Part shown: positions 26,201-38,980 of the stretch, piece by piece
Layout: every line of letters starts with the position of its first letter
Numbering within the stretch: the stretch's first letter is position 1
Source of the DNA: Megalopta genalis
Lineage: Eukaryota; Arthropoda; Insecta; Hymenoptera; Halictidae
DNA length: 64,000 bases
Reading direction: 5' to 3'
Assembly: GCF_051020955.1 (NCBI RefSeq)
Contig: NW_027476497.1
Coordinates: forward strand, 145,827 to 209,826
Notes under the pieces: model-generated
Told to the model about the DNA's origin: nothing
Seen by the model: only the letters and a program-made list of their open reading frames with translations
Databases searched by the model: none
Position numbers and translations under genes: made by a program

Positions 26201-27167
26201 AAATAATGTGTTTCGCATGGATTTGAAGCTAAACCTTCTACATCCCATGGATTTGAAGCTAAATCATGTGTTTGGCATGGATTTGAAGCTAAACCTTCTA
26301 CATCGCATTGATTTGAAGCTAAATCATGTGTTTTGCATGGATTTGAAGCTAACTCGTTCGTTTCGCCTGCAGTTGAATCTACATCACTTGTATCGCAAGT
26401 ATTTGAAGCTAAATCATGTGTATCGCGTGCAATTTCAAGCTAACTCGAAAGATTAGTCTGCATTTGAAGCCTTATCACTTATACCCCAAGTGTTTGAAGC
26501 TAAATCATTTGTTTCGCATGGATTTGGATCTAAACCTTCTACATCGCATTGATTTGCAGCTAAATCATGTGTTTCGCATGGATTTGAAGCTAACTCGTTC
26601 GTTGCGCATACAGATAAATCTGAATAACGTATATCACAAGTATTTGAAGCTAAACCATATGTTTCGCATGGATTTGAAGCTAAGCCTTCTACTTCGCATT
26701 AATTGGAAGCTAAATCACGTGTTTCGCATGGATTTGAAGCTGAACCTTCTACATCGCACTGATTTGCAAATGAATCATGTGTTTCGCATGGATTTGAAGC
26801 TAACTCGTTCGTTTCGCCTGTATTTGAATCTATATCACTTATATCGCAAGTATTTGAAGCTAAATCATGTGTTTCGCTTGGATTTGCAGCTAAACCTTCT
26901 ACATCGCATTCATTTGAAATAATTCATGTGTTTCGCGTGGATTTGAAGGTAACTCGTTTGTTTCGCATGCAGTTGAAGCTATATCACCTTTATCCCAAGT
27001 GTTTGAAGCTCAATCATTTGTTTCACATGGATTTGAAGCTAAACCTTCTACATCGCATTGATTTGAAGCTAACTCATGTGTTTCGCGTGGATTTGAAGGT
27101 AACTCGTTTGTTTCGCATGCAGTTGTAGCTAAATAATGTATATCACAAGTATTTGTAGCTAAATCAT
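26201..27167. repeat. pentamer stretch partly duplicated at 32,38x-32,66x
   Basis: Monomers of region 1. The section around gcgcatacagataaatctg (26,604) recurs at 32,479, an offset of 5,875 bp, with the same flanks including tttgcaaatgaatcatg. A misregistered segment (caatttcaagctaactcgaa near 26,431) disturbs the 30-bp phase. Confidence 0.82.
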
Positions 27168-28990
27168 TTGTTTCGCATGGATTTGAAGCTAAGCCTTCTA
27201 CTTCGCATTGATTTGAAGCTAAATCATTTGTTTCACATGGAATTGAAGCTACCTCGTTTGTTCCTCCAGCTTTTGAAGCTATATCACTTATATCGCAAGT
27301 ATTTGAACCTAAATCATATGTGTCGCATGGATTTGAAGCTGAACCTTCTACATCGCATTGATTTGAGGCTAAATCTTGTGTATCGCATGGATTTGACGCT
27401 AAACCTTCTACATCGCATTGATTTGCAGCTAAATCGTGTGTTTCGCATGGATTTGAAGCTAACTGGTTCGTTGCCCATGCAGTTAAATCTAAATAACGTA
27501 TATCACAAGTATTTGAAGCTAAACCATTTGTTTCGCATGGATTTGAATCTAAACCTCCTACTTCGCATTGTTTTGAAGTTAAATCATGTGTTTCGCGTGG
27601 ATTTGAATCTATCTCCTTTGTTTCAGCTGCATTTGAAACTATATTACTTATATTCCCAAGTATTTGAAGCTAAATCATTCGTCTCGCATGGTTTTGAAGC
27701 TAAGCCTTCTACTTCGCATTGATTTGAAGCTAAATCATGTGTATAGCACGGATTCGAATCAAACTCGTTTGTTTCGCCTGCATTTGAATCTAAATCACGT
27801 TTATCACAAGTATCTGAATCTAAACCATCTGTTTTACAAGAATATGAAGCTAAACCATGTGTTTCGCATGAATTGGAAGCTAAGTCATGTGTTTCGCATG
27901 GATTTGAAGCTAACTCGTTCGTTTCGCCTGCATATGAAGCTATATCACTTATATCGCAAGTATTTGAAGCTAAATCATTTGTTTCGCAAATATTTAAAGC
28001 TAAACCTTTTACATCGCATTGATTTGAAGCTAAATCATGTGTTTTGCTTGGATTTGAAGCTAAATCATTTGTGTCGTCTGCATTTGAAGCTATATCATTT
28101 ATATCGCAAGTATTTGATGCTCAATCAGATGTGTCGCATGGATTTGAATCTAAGCTTTCTACTTCGAATTCATATAAAGCTAAATCATGTGTTTCGCATG
28201 GATTGGAAGCTAACTCGTTTGTTCCTCCTGCATTTGTAGCTATTTTATTTATACCGCAAGTATCTGAAGCTACATCATTTGTTTCTCATGGATTTGAAGC
28301 TAAGTCTTCTACTTCGCATTGATTTGAAACTAAATCATGTGTTTCCATGGATTTCAAGCTAACGCTATTGTTTCACCTGCATTTGAAACTATATCATTTA
28401 TATCGCAAGTATTTGAAGATAAACCAGTTGCTTCGCATTGATTTGAAGCTAAGCCTTCTACTCCGCATTCATATCAAGCTAAATCATGTGTTTCGCATGG
28501 ATTTGAAACTGACACGTTTGTTTCGCATGCAGTTGAAGCTATATCACTTATATCGCAATATCTGAAGCTGAAACATTTGTTTCTCATGTATTTGAAGCTA
28601 AGGCTTCTACTTCGCATTGATTTGAAACTAAATCATGTGTTTCCATGGATTTCAAGCTAACGCTTTTGTTTCGCCTGCATTTGTAACTATATCATTTATA
28701 TCTCAAGTATTTGAAGATAAACCAGTTGCTTCGCATTGATTTGAAGCTAAGGCTTCAACTTCGCTTTGATTTGAAGGTAACTCATTTATTTCGCATGGAT
28801 TTGATGCTAAGCCTTGAACTTCGCATTGATTTGAAACAAAATCATGTGTTTCCCTTGGTTTTGGAGCTAGCTCGGTTGTTTCCTGTGCAGTTGAAGCTAA
28901 ATCACTTATATCGCAAGTATCTGAAGCTAAATCATTTGTGTCGCTTGGATTTGAAGCTATCTCGTTTGTTTCGCCTGCACTTGAATCTAT
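27168..28990. repeat. block T, copy a (others at 32,744; 36,27x; 38,981)
   Basis: Head of a family of 2-3 kb units. It matches the 32,744 copy at a constant 5,576 bp and the 36,27x copy at 8,727 bp. Markers are cattcgtctcgcatgg (27,676), tatagcacggattcgaatc, tgttttacaagaatatg, gtttccatggatttcaagc and ggttttggagctagctcgg. It also contains the 0.2-kb tatagcacgg piece that is part of the 121/29,352 block. Confidence 0.88.
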
Positions 28991-29351
28991 ATCACTTATA
29001 TCGCAAGTATTTGAAGCTAAATCATTTGTGTCGCATGGATTTGAAGCTAAACCTTCTACATCCCATGGATTTGAAGCTAAATCATGTGTTTCGTTTGGAT
29101 TTGATGCTAACCGTCTACATCGCATTGATTTGAAGCTAAATCATGTGTTTCTCGTGCATTTGAAGGTAACTCGTTTGTTTCGCACGCAGTTGAAGCTAAA
29201 TCATGTCTTTCACAAGTATTTGAAGATGAACCATATGAATCGCATGGCTTTGAACCTGAGCCTTCTACTTCGCACTGATTTGCACCTAAATAATGTGGTT
29301 CGCATGGAGTTGAAGCTAAACCTTCTACATCCCATGGATTTGAAGCTAAAT

Positions 29352-31323
29352 CATGTGTTTCCCTTGGATTTGAAGTTAACTCGTTTGTTTCGCATGCAGT
29401 TGAAGCTAAATCATGTTTATCACAAGTATCTGTATCTAACCTATTTGTTTCGCAAGAATATGATGCTAAACCATGTGTTTCGGATGAATTTGAATCTAAA
29501 TCATGTGTTTCACATGGATTTCTAGCTAACTCGTTTGCTTCGCATGCAGTTGAAGTTTAATCATGTATTTCACACGTATTTGAAGCCGAACTATTTGATT
29601 CGCATGGATTTGAAGGTAAGCCTTCTACTTCGCACTGATTTGAAGCTAAATCATGTGTTTCGCTTGGATTTGAAGCTACACCTTCTACCTCGCATTGATT
29701 AGAAGCTAAATCATGTGTTTCGCATGGATTTGAAGCTTACTCATTTGTTTCGCATGCAGTTGAAGCTAAATCATGTATGTCACAAGTATTTGAAGCAAAA
29801 CCATTTGTTTCGCATGGATTCGAAGATAAGACTTCTACTTCGCATTGATTTGAAGCTAAATCATGTGTTCCGCTTGGATTTGAAGCTAAATCATTCGTCT
29901 CGCATGGTTTTGAAGCTAAGCCTTCTACTTCGCATTGATTTGAAGCTAAATCATGTGTATAGCACGGATTCGAATCAAACTCGTTTTTTCGCCTGCATTT
30001 GAATCTAAATCACGTTTATCACAAGTATCTGAATCTAAACCATCTGTTTTACAAGAATATGAAGCTAAACCATGTGTTTCGCATGAATTGGAAGCTAAGT
30101 CATGTGTTTCGCATGGTTTTGAAGGTAACTCGTTTGTTTCGACTGCATTTGAAGCTAAATCGTGTATATCACAAGTATTTGAAACTAAACCATTGGTTTC
30201 GCATGGATTTGAAGATAAGCCTTCTACTTCGAATTGAATTGAAGCTAAATCTTGACTTTTGCTTGGATTGGAAGCTAACTCGTTTGTTTCGCCAGCATTT
30301 GTAGCTAAATCATGTATATCACAAGTATTTGAAGCTAAACCATATGTTTCGCATGGATTCGTAGATTAGCCTTCTACTTCGCATTGATTTGAAGCTAATT
30401 CATGTGTTTCGCTTGTATTTGAAGCTAACATGTTTGTTTCGCATGCAGTTGAAGCAAAATCATTTATATAACAAGTATTTGATTCTAAACTATTTGTTCC
30501 GCATGGATTTGAAACTGAGCCTTCTACTTCGCATTGATTTGAAGCTAAATCATGCGTTTCGCATGTATCTGAAGCTAAATCGTTTGTTTGGCATGCAGTT
30601 GCAATGCTAAAGCATGTATATCACAAGTATTTAAAGCTAAACCATCTGTTTCGCATTGATTTGTAGTTTTGCCTTCAACTTCGCATTGATTTGAAGCTAA
30701 ATCATGTGTTTCGCATGGATTTGAAGCACACTCGTGTGTTTCGCCTGCATTTGAAGCTAAAACATGTACATCACTAGTATTTGAACATAAACCATTTGTT
30801 TCGCATGGATTCGGAGATAAGCCTTCTATTTCGCATTGATTTGAGCTAAATCTTGAGTTTCGCTCGGATTGGAAGCTAACTCGTTTGTTTCGACTGCATT
30901 TGAAGCTAAATCATGTATATCACTAGTATTTGAACCTAAACCATTTGTTTCGCATGGATTCGTAGATAAGCCTTCTACTTCGCATTGATTTGAAGCTAAA
31001 TCATGTGTTTCGCATGGATTTGAAGCTAAATCGTTTGTTTGGCATGCAGTTGCAGCTAAAGCATGTATATCACAAGTATTTGAAGCTAAACCATCTGTTT
31101 CGCATTGATTTGAAGTTATGCCTTTAACTTCGCATTGATTTGAAGCAAAATCATGTGTTTCGAATGGATTTGAAGCTATATCACTCATATCGCAAGTATC
31201 TGAAGATAAACCACTTGTTCCGTAATGATTTGTAGCTAAGCCTTCTACTTCCCATTAATTTGAAGTTAAATCATGTGTTTCGCCTGGATTTGAAACTGAC
31301 ATGTTTGTTTCGCATGCAGTTGA
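29352..31323. repeat. 1.95-kb block, copy 2 (partner at 121)
   Basis: Second copy of the block at 121-2,063. It differs by one additional monomer near 30,080 (gcatgaattggaagctaag), a 1-bp deletion near 29,985 (cgttttttcgcc against cgattgtttcgcc) and scattered single-base changes. The rare gcaatgctaa insertion (near 30,612) and the tttgagctaaatc deletion (near 30,840) are both present. On the right, copy 2 continues into a different neighbour (tgaatctaaatcatgtatatc), which marks the end of homology. Confidence 0.9.
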
Positions 31324-32743
31324 ATCTAAATCATGTATATCACAAGTATTTGAAGCTAAATCATTTGTATCGCATGGATTTGAATCTCAGCCTTCTACTT
31401 CGCATTGATTTGACGCTAAATATTGTGTTTCGAATGGATTTGAAGCTAACTCGTTTGTTTCGCATGCAGTTGAAACTAAATCATGTATATCACAAGTATT
31501 TGCACCTAAACAATTGATTCGCCTGGATTTGAAGCTAAGCCTTCTACTTGGCATTGAATTGAAGCTAAATCGTGTGTTTTGCATGGATTTGAAGCTAACT
31601 CGTTTGTTTCTCCTGCATTTGAAGCTATATCATTTATATCGCAAGTGTTTGAAGCTAAAGCATTTGTTTCGCATGGATTTGAAGCTAAGCCTTCTACTTC
31701 GCATTGATTGGATCCTAAATCACGTGTTTTGCATGGATTTGAAGCTAAGCCTTCTACATCGCATTGATTTGCAGCTGAATCATGTGTTTCGCTTGGATTT
31801 GAAGCTATACCTTCTACATCGCATTGATTTGAAGCTAAATTATGTGTTTCGCTTGGATTTGAATGCAAGTCATTTGTTTCGCATGCAGTTGAAGCTATAT
31901 CACCTATATCCCAAGTGTAGGAAGCTCAATCATTTGTTTCGCATGGATTTCAAGCTAAACCTGCTACTACGCATTGATTTGAAGCTAAATCATGTGTTTG
32001 GCATGGATTTGAAGCTAAACCTTCTACATCGCATTGATTTGCAGCTGAATCATGCGTTTTGCATGGATTTGAAGCTAACTCGTTTGTTTCTCCTGTATTT
32101 GAAGCTATATCATTTATATCGCAAGTATTTGAAGCTAAAGCATTTGTTTCGCATGGATTTGAAGCTAACTCGTTCGTTTCGCCTGTATTTTGAATCTATA
32201 TCACTTATATCGCAAGTATTTGAAGCTAAATCATGTGTTTCGCTTGGATTTGCAGCTAAACCTTCTACATCGCATTCATTTGGACTAATTCATGTGTTTC
32301 GCGTGGATTTGAAGGTAACTCGTTTGTTTCGCATGCAGTTGAAGCTATATCACATTTATCCCAAGTGTTTGAAGCTCAATCATTTGTTTCGCAAGGATTT
32401 GAAGCTAAACCTTCTACATCGCATTGATTTGCAGCTAAATCATGTGTTTCGCATGGATTTGAAGCTAACTCGTTCGTTGCGCATACAGATAAATCTGAAT
32501 AACGTATATCACAAGTATTTGAAGCTAAACCATATGTTTCGCATGGATTTGAAGCTAAGCCTTCTACTTCGCATTAATTGGAAGCTAAATCACGTGTTTC
32601 GCATGGATTTGAAGCTGAACCTTCTACATCGCACTGATTTGCAAATGAATCATGTGTTTCGCGTGGATTTGAAGGTAACTCGTTTGTTTCGCATGCAGTT
32701 GTAGCTAAATAATGTATATCACAAGTATTTGTAGCTAAATCAT
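31324..32743. repeat. pentamer stretch with mixed block ancestry
   Basis: Begins with the atattgtgtttcgaatgg / acctaaacaattgattcg family of 19-26 kb and passes through E and A monomers in good register. From about 32,380 it turns into the 26,508-type segment with gcgcatacagataaatctg. It hosts the longest open frame of the window (31,514-32,704), simply because no stop-creating change or frame-shifting indel happens to fall here. Confidence 0.83.
31514..32704 (+). other. longest stop-free frame (396 codons), judged a repeat by-product
   Basis: Runs in the ATG GAT TTG AAG frame as decapeptides such as LKLNHVFRMD, LKLTRLFLLY and LKLSLLLRID, with a short stretch in the FEAK frame (FESISLISQV) after a 1-bp insertion. 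No domain, signal peptide or non-repetitive segment is visible, and start and stop lie within ordinary monomers. The same monomers encode equally open decapeptides on the other strand (SNPCETHDLA type). Comparable frames occur all over region 1 and end at random point changes. A repetitive protein cannot be strictly excluded, but nothing in the sequence favours it. Confidence 0.25.
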
Positions 32744-35700
32744 TTGTTTCGCATGGATTTGAAGCTAAGCCTTCTACTTCGCATTGATTTGAAGCTAAAT
32801 CATTTGTTTCACATGGAATTGAAGCTACCTCGTTTGTTCCTCCAGCTTTTGAAGCTATATCACTTATATCGCAAGTATTTGAACCTAAATCATATGTGTC
32901 GCATGGATTTGAAGCTGAACCTTCTACATCGCATTGATTTGAGGCTAAATCTTGTGTATCGCATGGATTTGACGCTAAACCTTCTACATCGCATTGATTT
33001 GCAGCTAAATCGTGTGTTTCGCATGGATTTGAAGCTAACTGGTTCGTTGCCCATGCAGTTAAATCTAAATAACGTATATCACAAGTATTTGAAGCTAAAC
33101 CATTTGTTTCGCATGGATTTGAATCTAAACCATCTACTTCGCATTGTTTTGAAGTTAAATCATGTGTTTCGCGTGGATTTGAATCTATCTCCTTTGTTTC
33201 AGCTGCATTTGAAACTATATTACTTATATTCCCAAGTATTTGAAGCTAAATCATTCGTCTCGCATGGTTTTGAAGCTAAGCCTTCTACTTCGCATTGATT
33301 TGAAGCTAAATCATGTGTATAGCACGGATTCGAATCAAACTCGTTTGTTTCGCCTGCATTTGAATCTAAATCACGTTTAACACAAGTATCTGAATCTAAA
33401 CCATCTGTTTTACAAGAATATGAAGCTAAACCATGTGTTTCGCATGAATTGGAAGCTAAGTCATGTGTTTCGCATGGATTTGAAGCTAACTCGTTCGTTT
33501 CGCCTGCATATGAAGCTATATCACTTATATCGCAAGTATTTGAAGCTAAATCATTTGTTTCGCAAATATTTAAAGCTAAACCTTTTACATCGCATTGATT
33601 TGAAGCTAAATCATGTGTTTTGCTTGGATATGAAGCTAAATCATTTGTGTCGTCTGCATTTGAAGCTATATCATTTATATCGCAAGTATTTGATGCACAA
33701 TCAGATGTGTCGCATGGATTTGAATCTAAGCTTTCTACTTCGAATTCATATAAAGCTAAATCATGTGTTTCGCATGGATTGGAAGCTAACTCGTTTGTTC
33801 CTCCTGCATTTGTAGCTATTTTATTTATACCGCAAGTATCTGAAGCTACATCATTTGTTTCTCATGGATTTGAAGCTAAGTCTTCTACTTCGCATTGATT
33901 TGAAACTAAATCATGTGTTTCCATGGATTTCAAGCTAACGCTATTGTTTCACCTGCATTTGAAACTATATCATTTATATCGCAAGTATTTGAAGATAAAC
34001 CAGTTGCTTCGCATTGATTTGAAGCTAAGCCTTCTACTCCGCATTCATATCAAGCTAAATCATGTGTTTCGCATGGATTTGAAACTGACACGTTTGTTTC
34101 GCATGCAGTTGAAGCTATATCACTTATATCGCAATATCTGAAGCTGAAACATTTGTTTCTCATGTATTTGAAGCTAAGGCTTCTACTTCGCATTGATTTG
34201 AAACTAAATCATGTGTTTCCATGGATTTCAAGCTAACGCTTTTGTTTCGCCTGCATTTGTAACTATATCATTTATATCTCAAGTATTTGAAGATAAACCA
34301 GTTGCTTCGCATTGATTTGAAGCTAAGGCTTCAACTTCGCTTTGATTTGAAGGTAACTCATTTATTTCGCATGGATTTGATGCTAAGCCTTGAACTTCGC
34401 ATTGATTTGAAGTAAAATCATGTGTTTCGCTTGGTTTTGGAGCTAGCTCGGTTGTTTCCTGTGCAGTTGAAGCTAAATCACTTATATCGCAAGTATCTGA
34501 AGCTAAATCATTTGTGTAGCTTGGATTTGAAGCTATATCACTTATATCGCAAGTATTTGAAGCTAAATCATTTGTGTCGCATGGATTTGAAGCTAAACCT
34601 TCTACATCCCATGGATTTGAAGCTAAATCATGTGTTTGGCATGGATTTGAAGCTAAACCTTCTACATCGCATTGATTTGAAACTAAATCGTGTGTTTCGC
34701 ATGTATTTGAAGCTAACTCGTTTGTTTCGCAAGGATTTGGAGCTAAGCCTTCTACTTCGCATTGATTTGAAGCTAAATCATGTGTTTCGCTTGGATTTGA
34801 ATTTAACTCGTCTGTTTTGCACGCATTTGAAGCTACTTCATTTATACCGCAAGTATTTTAAGCTAAATCATTTGTTTCGAATGGATTTGAAGCTAAGCCT
34901 TCTACTTCGCATTGATATGAAGTTAAATCATGCGTTTCGCTTTGATTTGAATATAACTTGTTTGTTTTTCCTGCTTTTGAACCTACTGCATTTATATCGC
35001 AAGTATTTGAAGCTAACTCGTTTGTTTCGCATACATTTGAAGCTGTATCCCTCATATTCGCAAGTATTTGACGCTAAATCATTCGTTTCGCTTGGATTTG
35101 AAGCTAAGCCTTCTACTTCTCATTGATTTGAAGCTAAATCATGTGTATCGCATGGATTTTGCAGCTAACTCGTTTGATTCGTCTGCATTTGCAGCTATAT
35201 CTGTTATATCGCAAGTATCTGATGCTAAATCGTTTGTTTTGCATGGATTTGAAGCTAAACCTTCTACGTCGCATCCATTTGCAGCTAAACCATGTGTATC
35301 GCATGGAGTTGAAGCTAACTCGTTCGTTTCGCCTGCATATGAAGCTATATCATTTATATCGCAAGTATTTGAAGCTATATCATTTGTGTCGCCTGGATTT
35401 GAAGCAGAACCTTCTACATCGCATTGATTTGAAGCTAAATCTTATGTATCGCATTGATTTGAAGCTAAGCCTTCTACTTCGCATTGATTTGAAGCTAAAT
35501 CACGTGTATCGCTTTGTTTTGAAGCTAATTCGTTTGCTTCGCATGGAGTTGAATATAAATCATGTTTATCACAAGTATCTGAAGCTAAACCATTTGTTTC
35601 GCATGAATTTGAAGCTAAGCCTTCTACATCGCATTGGTTTGCAGCTTAATCATGTGTTTCACATGGATTTGTAGCTAACTCGTTTCTTCCGGCTGCATTT

Positions 35701-36055
35701 GAAGCTATATCATTTATAGCGCAAGTATCTGAAGCTAAATCATTTGTTTCTCATGGACTTGAAGCTAATCCATCTACATCGCATTGATTTGAAGCTAAAT
35801 CAAGTGTTTCGTTTGGATTTTATGCTAACTCATTTGTTTCGCCTGCATTTGAAGCAATTTCATTTATAAGGCAAGAATTCGAAGCTAAATAATTCGTTTC
35901 GCATGGATTTGAAGCCAAGCCTTCTACTTCGCTTGCATTTGAAGCTCACTCGTTAGTTTCGCATGCAGTTGGAGCTTAGTCATGTATATCACAAGTATTT
36001 TGAATCTAAACCATTTGTTGCGCTTGGATTTGAAGCTAAGCCCTCTACTTCGCAT
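32744..36055. repeat. block T, copy b (about 3.3 kb)
   Basis: Follows copy a for about 1.75 kb, then loses one 30-bp monomer near 34,530 (copies a and c have an extra tctcgtttgtttcgcctgca monomer; copies b and d lack it). It then continues to 36,055, matching copy d at an offset of 5,220 bp. Markers in the right half include aacttgtttgtttttcctgc, gcatacatttgaagctgtatc and ggcaagaattcgaag. Confidence 0.88.
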
Positions 36056-36269
36056 TGATTTGAAGCTAAATCAAGAATTTCGCATGGATTTGAATCGAAC
36101 TCATTGGTTTCGCCTGCATTTGAAACTATATCACTCATAACGTTGGTATTTGAAGCTAAATCATGTGTTTGGCATGTATTTGTAGCTAACTCGTTTGTTT
36201 CGCATGCAGTTGAAGTTAAATCATGAATATCACAAGTATTTTAAAATAAACCATTTGTTTCGCATTGAT

Positions 36270-38980
36270 TTGAATCTAAACCTTCTACTTCGCATTGTTT
36301 TGAAGTTAAATCATGTGTTTCGCGTGGATTTGAATCTATCTCCTTTGTTTCAGCTGCATTTGAAACTATATTACTTATATTCCCAAGTATTTGAAGCTAA
36401 ATCATTCGTCTCGCATGGTTTTGAAGCTAAGCCTTCTACTTCGCATTGATTTGAAGCTAAATCATGTGTATAGCACGGATTCGAATCAAACTCGTTTGTT
36501 TCGCCTGCATTTGAATCTAAATCACGTTTATCACAAGTATCTGAATCTAAACCATCTGTTTTACAAGAATATGAAGCTAAACCATGTGTTTCGCATGAAT
36601 TGGAAGCTAAGTCATGTGTTTCGCATGGATTTGAAGCTAACTCGTTCGTTTCGCCTGCATATGAAGCTATATCACTTATATCGCAAGTATTTGAAGCTAA
36701 ATCATTTGTTTCGCAAATATTTAAAGCTAAACCTTTTACATCGCATTGATTTGAAGCTAAATCATGTGTTTTGCTTGGATTTGAAGCTAAATCATTTGTG
36801 TCGTCAGCATTTGAAGCTATATCATTTATATCGCAAGTATTTGATGCTCAATCAGATGTGTCGCATGGATTTGAATCTAAGCTTCCTACTTCGAATTCAT
36901 ATAAAGCTAAATCATGTGTTTCGCATGGATTGGAAGCTAACTCGTTTGTTCCTCCTGCATTTGTAGCTATTTTATTTATACCGCAAGTATCTGAAGCTAC
37001 ATCATTTGTTTCTCATGGATTTGAAGCTAAGTCTTCTACTTCGCATTGATTTGAAACTAAATCATGTGTTTCCATGGATTTCAAGCTAACGCTATTGTTT
37101 CACCTGCATTTGAAACTATATTATTTATATCGCAAGTATTTGAAGATAAACCAGTTGCTTCGCATTGATTTGAAGCTAAGCCTTCTACTCCGCATTCATA
37201 TCAAGCTAAATCATGTGTTTCGCATGGATTTGAAACTGACACGTTTGTTTCGCATGCAGTTGAAGCTATATCACTTATATCGCAATATCTGAAGCTGAAA
37301 CATTTGTCTCTCATGTATTTGAAGCTAAGGCTTCTACTTCGCATTGATTTGAAACTAAATCATGTGTTTCCATGGATTTCAAGCTAACGCTTTTGTTTCG
37401 CCTGCATTTGTAACTATATCATTTATATCTCAAGTATTTGAAGATAAACCAGTTGCTTCGCATTGATTTGAAGCTAAGGCTTCAACTTCGCTTTGATTTG
37501 AAGGTAACTCATTTATTTCGCATGGATTTGATGCTAAGCCTTGAACTTCGCATTGATTTGAAGCAAAATCATGTGTTTCCCTTGGTTTTGGAGCTAGCTC
37601 GGTTGTTTCCTGTGCAGTTGAAGCTAAATCACTTATATCGCAAGTATCTGAAGCTAAATCATTTGTGTCGCTTAGATTTGAAGCTATCTCGTTTGTTTCG
37701 CCTGCACTTGAATCTATATCACTTATATCGCAAGTATTTGAAGCTAAATCACTTGTGTCGCATGGATTTGAAGCTAAACCTTCTACATCCCATGGATTTG
37801 AAGCTAAATCATGTGTTTGGCATGGATTTGAAGCTAAACCTTCTACATCGCATTGATTTGAAACTAAATCGTGTGTTTCGCATGTATTTGAAGCTAACTC
37901 GTTTGTTTCGCAAGGATTTGGAGCTAAGCCTTCTACTTCGCATTGATTTGAAGCTAAATCATGTGTTTCGCTTGGATTTGAATTTAGCTCGTTTGTTTTG
38001 CACGCATTTGAAGTTACTTCATTTATACCGCAAGTATTTTAAGCTAAATCATTTGTTTCGAATGGATTTGAAGCTAAGCCTTCTACTTCGCATTGATATG
38101 AAGCTAAATCATGCGTTTCGCTTTGATTTGAATATAACTTGTTTGTTGTTCCTGCTTTTGAACCTACTGCATTTATATCGCAAGTATTTGAAGCTAACTC
38201 GTTCGTTTCGCATACATTTGAAGCTGTATCCTTCATATTCGCAAGTATTTGACGCTAAATCATTCGTTTCGCTTGGATTTGAAGCTAAGCCTTCTACTTC
38301 TCATTGATTTGAAGCTAAATCATTTGTGTCGCATGGATTTTGCAGCTAACTCGTTTGATTCGTCTGCATTTGCAGCTATATCTGTTATATCGCAAGTATC
38401 TGATGCTAAATCGTTTGTTTTGCATGGATTTGAAGCTAAACCTTCTACGTCGCATTGATTTGCAGCTAAACCATGTGTATCGCATGGAGTTGAAGCTAAC
38501 TCGTTCGTTTCGCCTGCATATGAAGCTATATCATTTATATCGCAAGTATTTGAAGCTATATCATTTGTGTCGCCTGGATTTGAAGCAGAACCTTCTACAT
38601 CGCATTGATTTGAAGCTAAATCTTATGTATCGCATTGATTTGAAGCTAAGCCTTCTACTTCGCATTGATTTGAAGCTAAATCACGTGTATCGCTTTGTTT
38701 TGAAGCTAATTCGTTTGCTTCGCATGGAGTTGAATATAAATCATGGTTATCACAAGTATCTGAAGCTAAACCATTTGTTTCGCATGAATTTGAAGCTAAG
38801 CCTTCTACATCGCATTGGTTTGCAGCTTAATCATGTGTTTCACATGGATTTGTAGCTAACTCGTTTCTGCCGGCTGCATTTGAAGCTATATCATTTATAG
38901 CGCAAGTATCTGAAGCTAAATCATTTGTTTCTCATGGACTTGAAGCTAATCCATCTACATCGCATTGATTTGAAGCTAAA
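36270..38980. repeat. block T, copy c
   Basis: Offset 3,151 bp from copy b over its left half (27,664/33,240/36,391 are equivalent points). It keeps the extra 30-bp monomer near 37,690, like copy a. It stops at about 38,980 by switching back to the sequence found at 36,912, which produces a 2,069-bp tandem unit with copy d. Confidence 0.88.
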
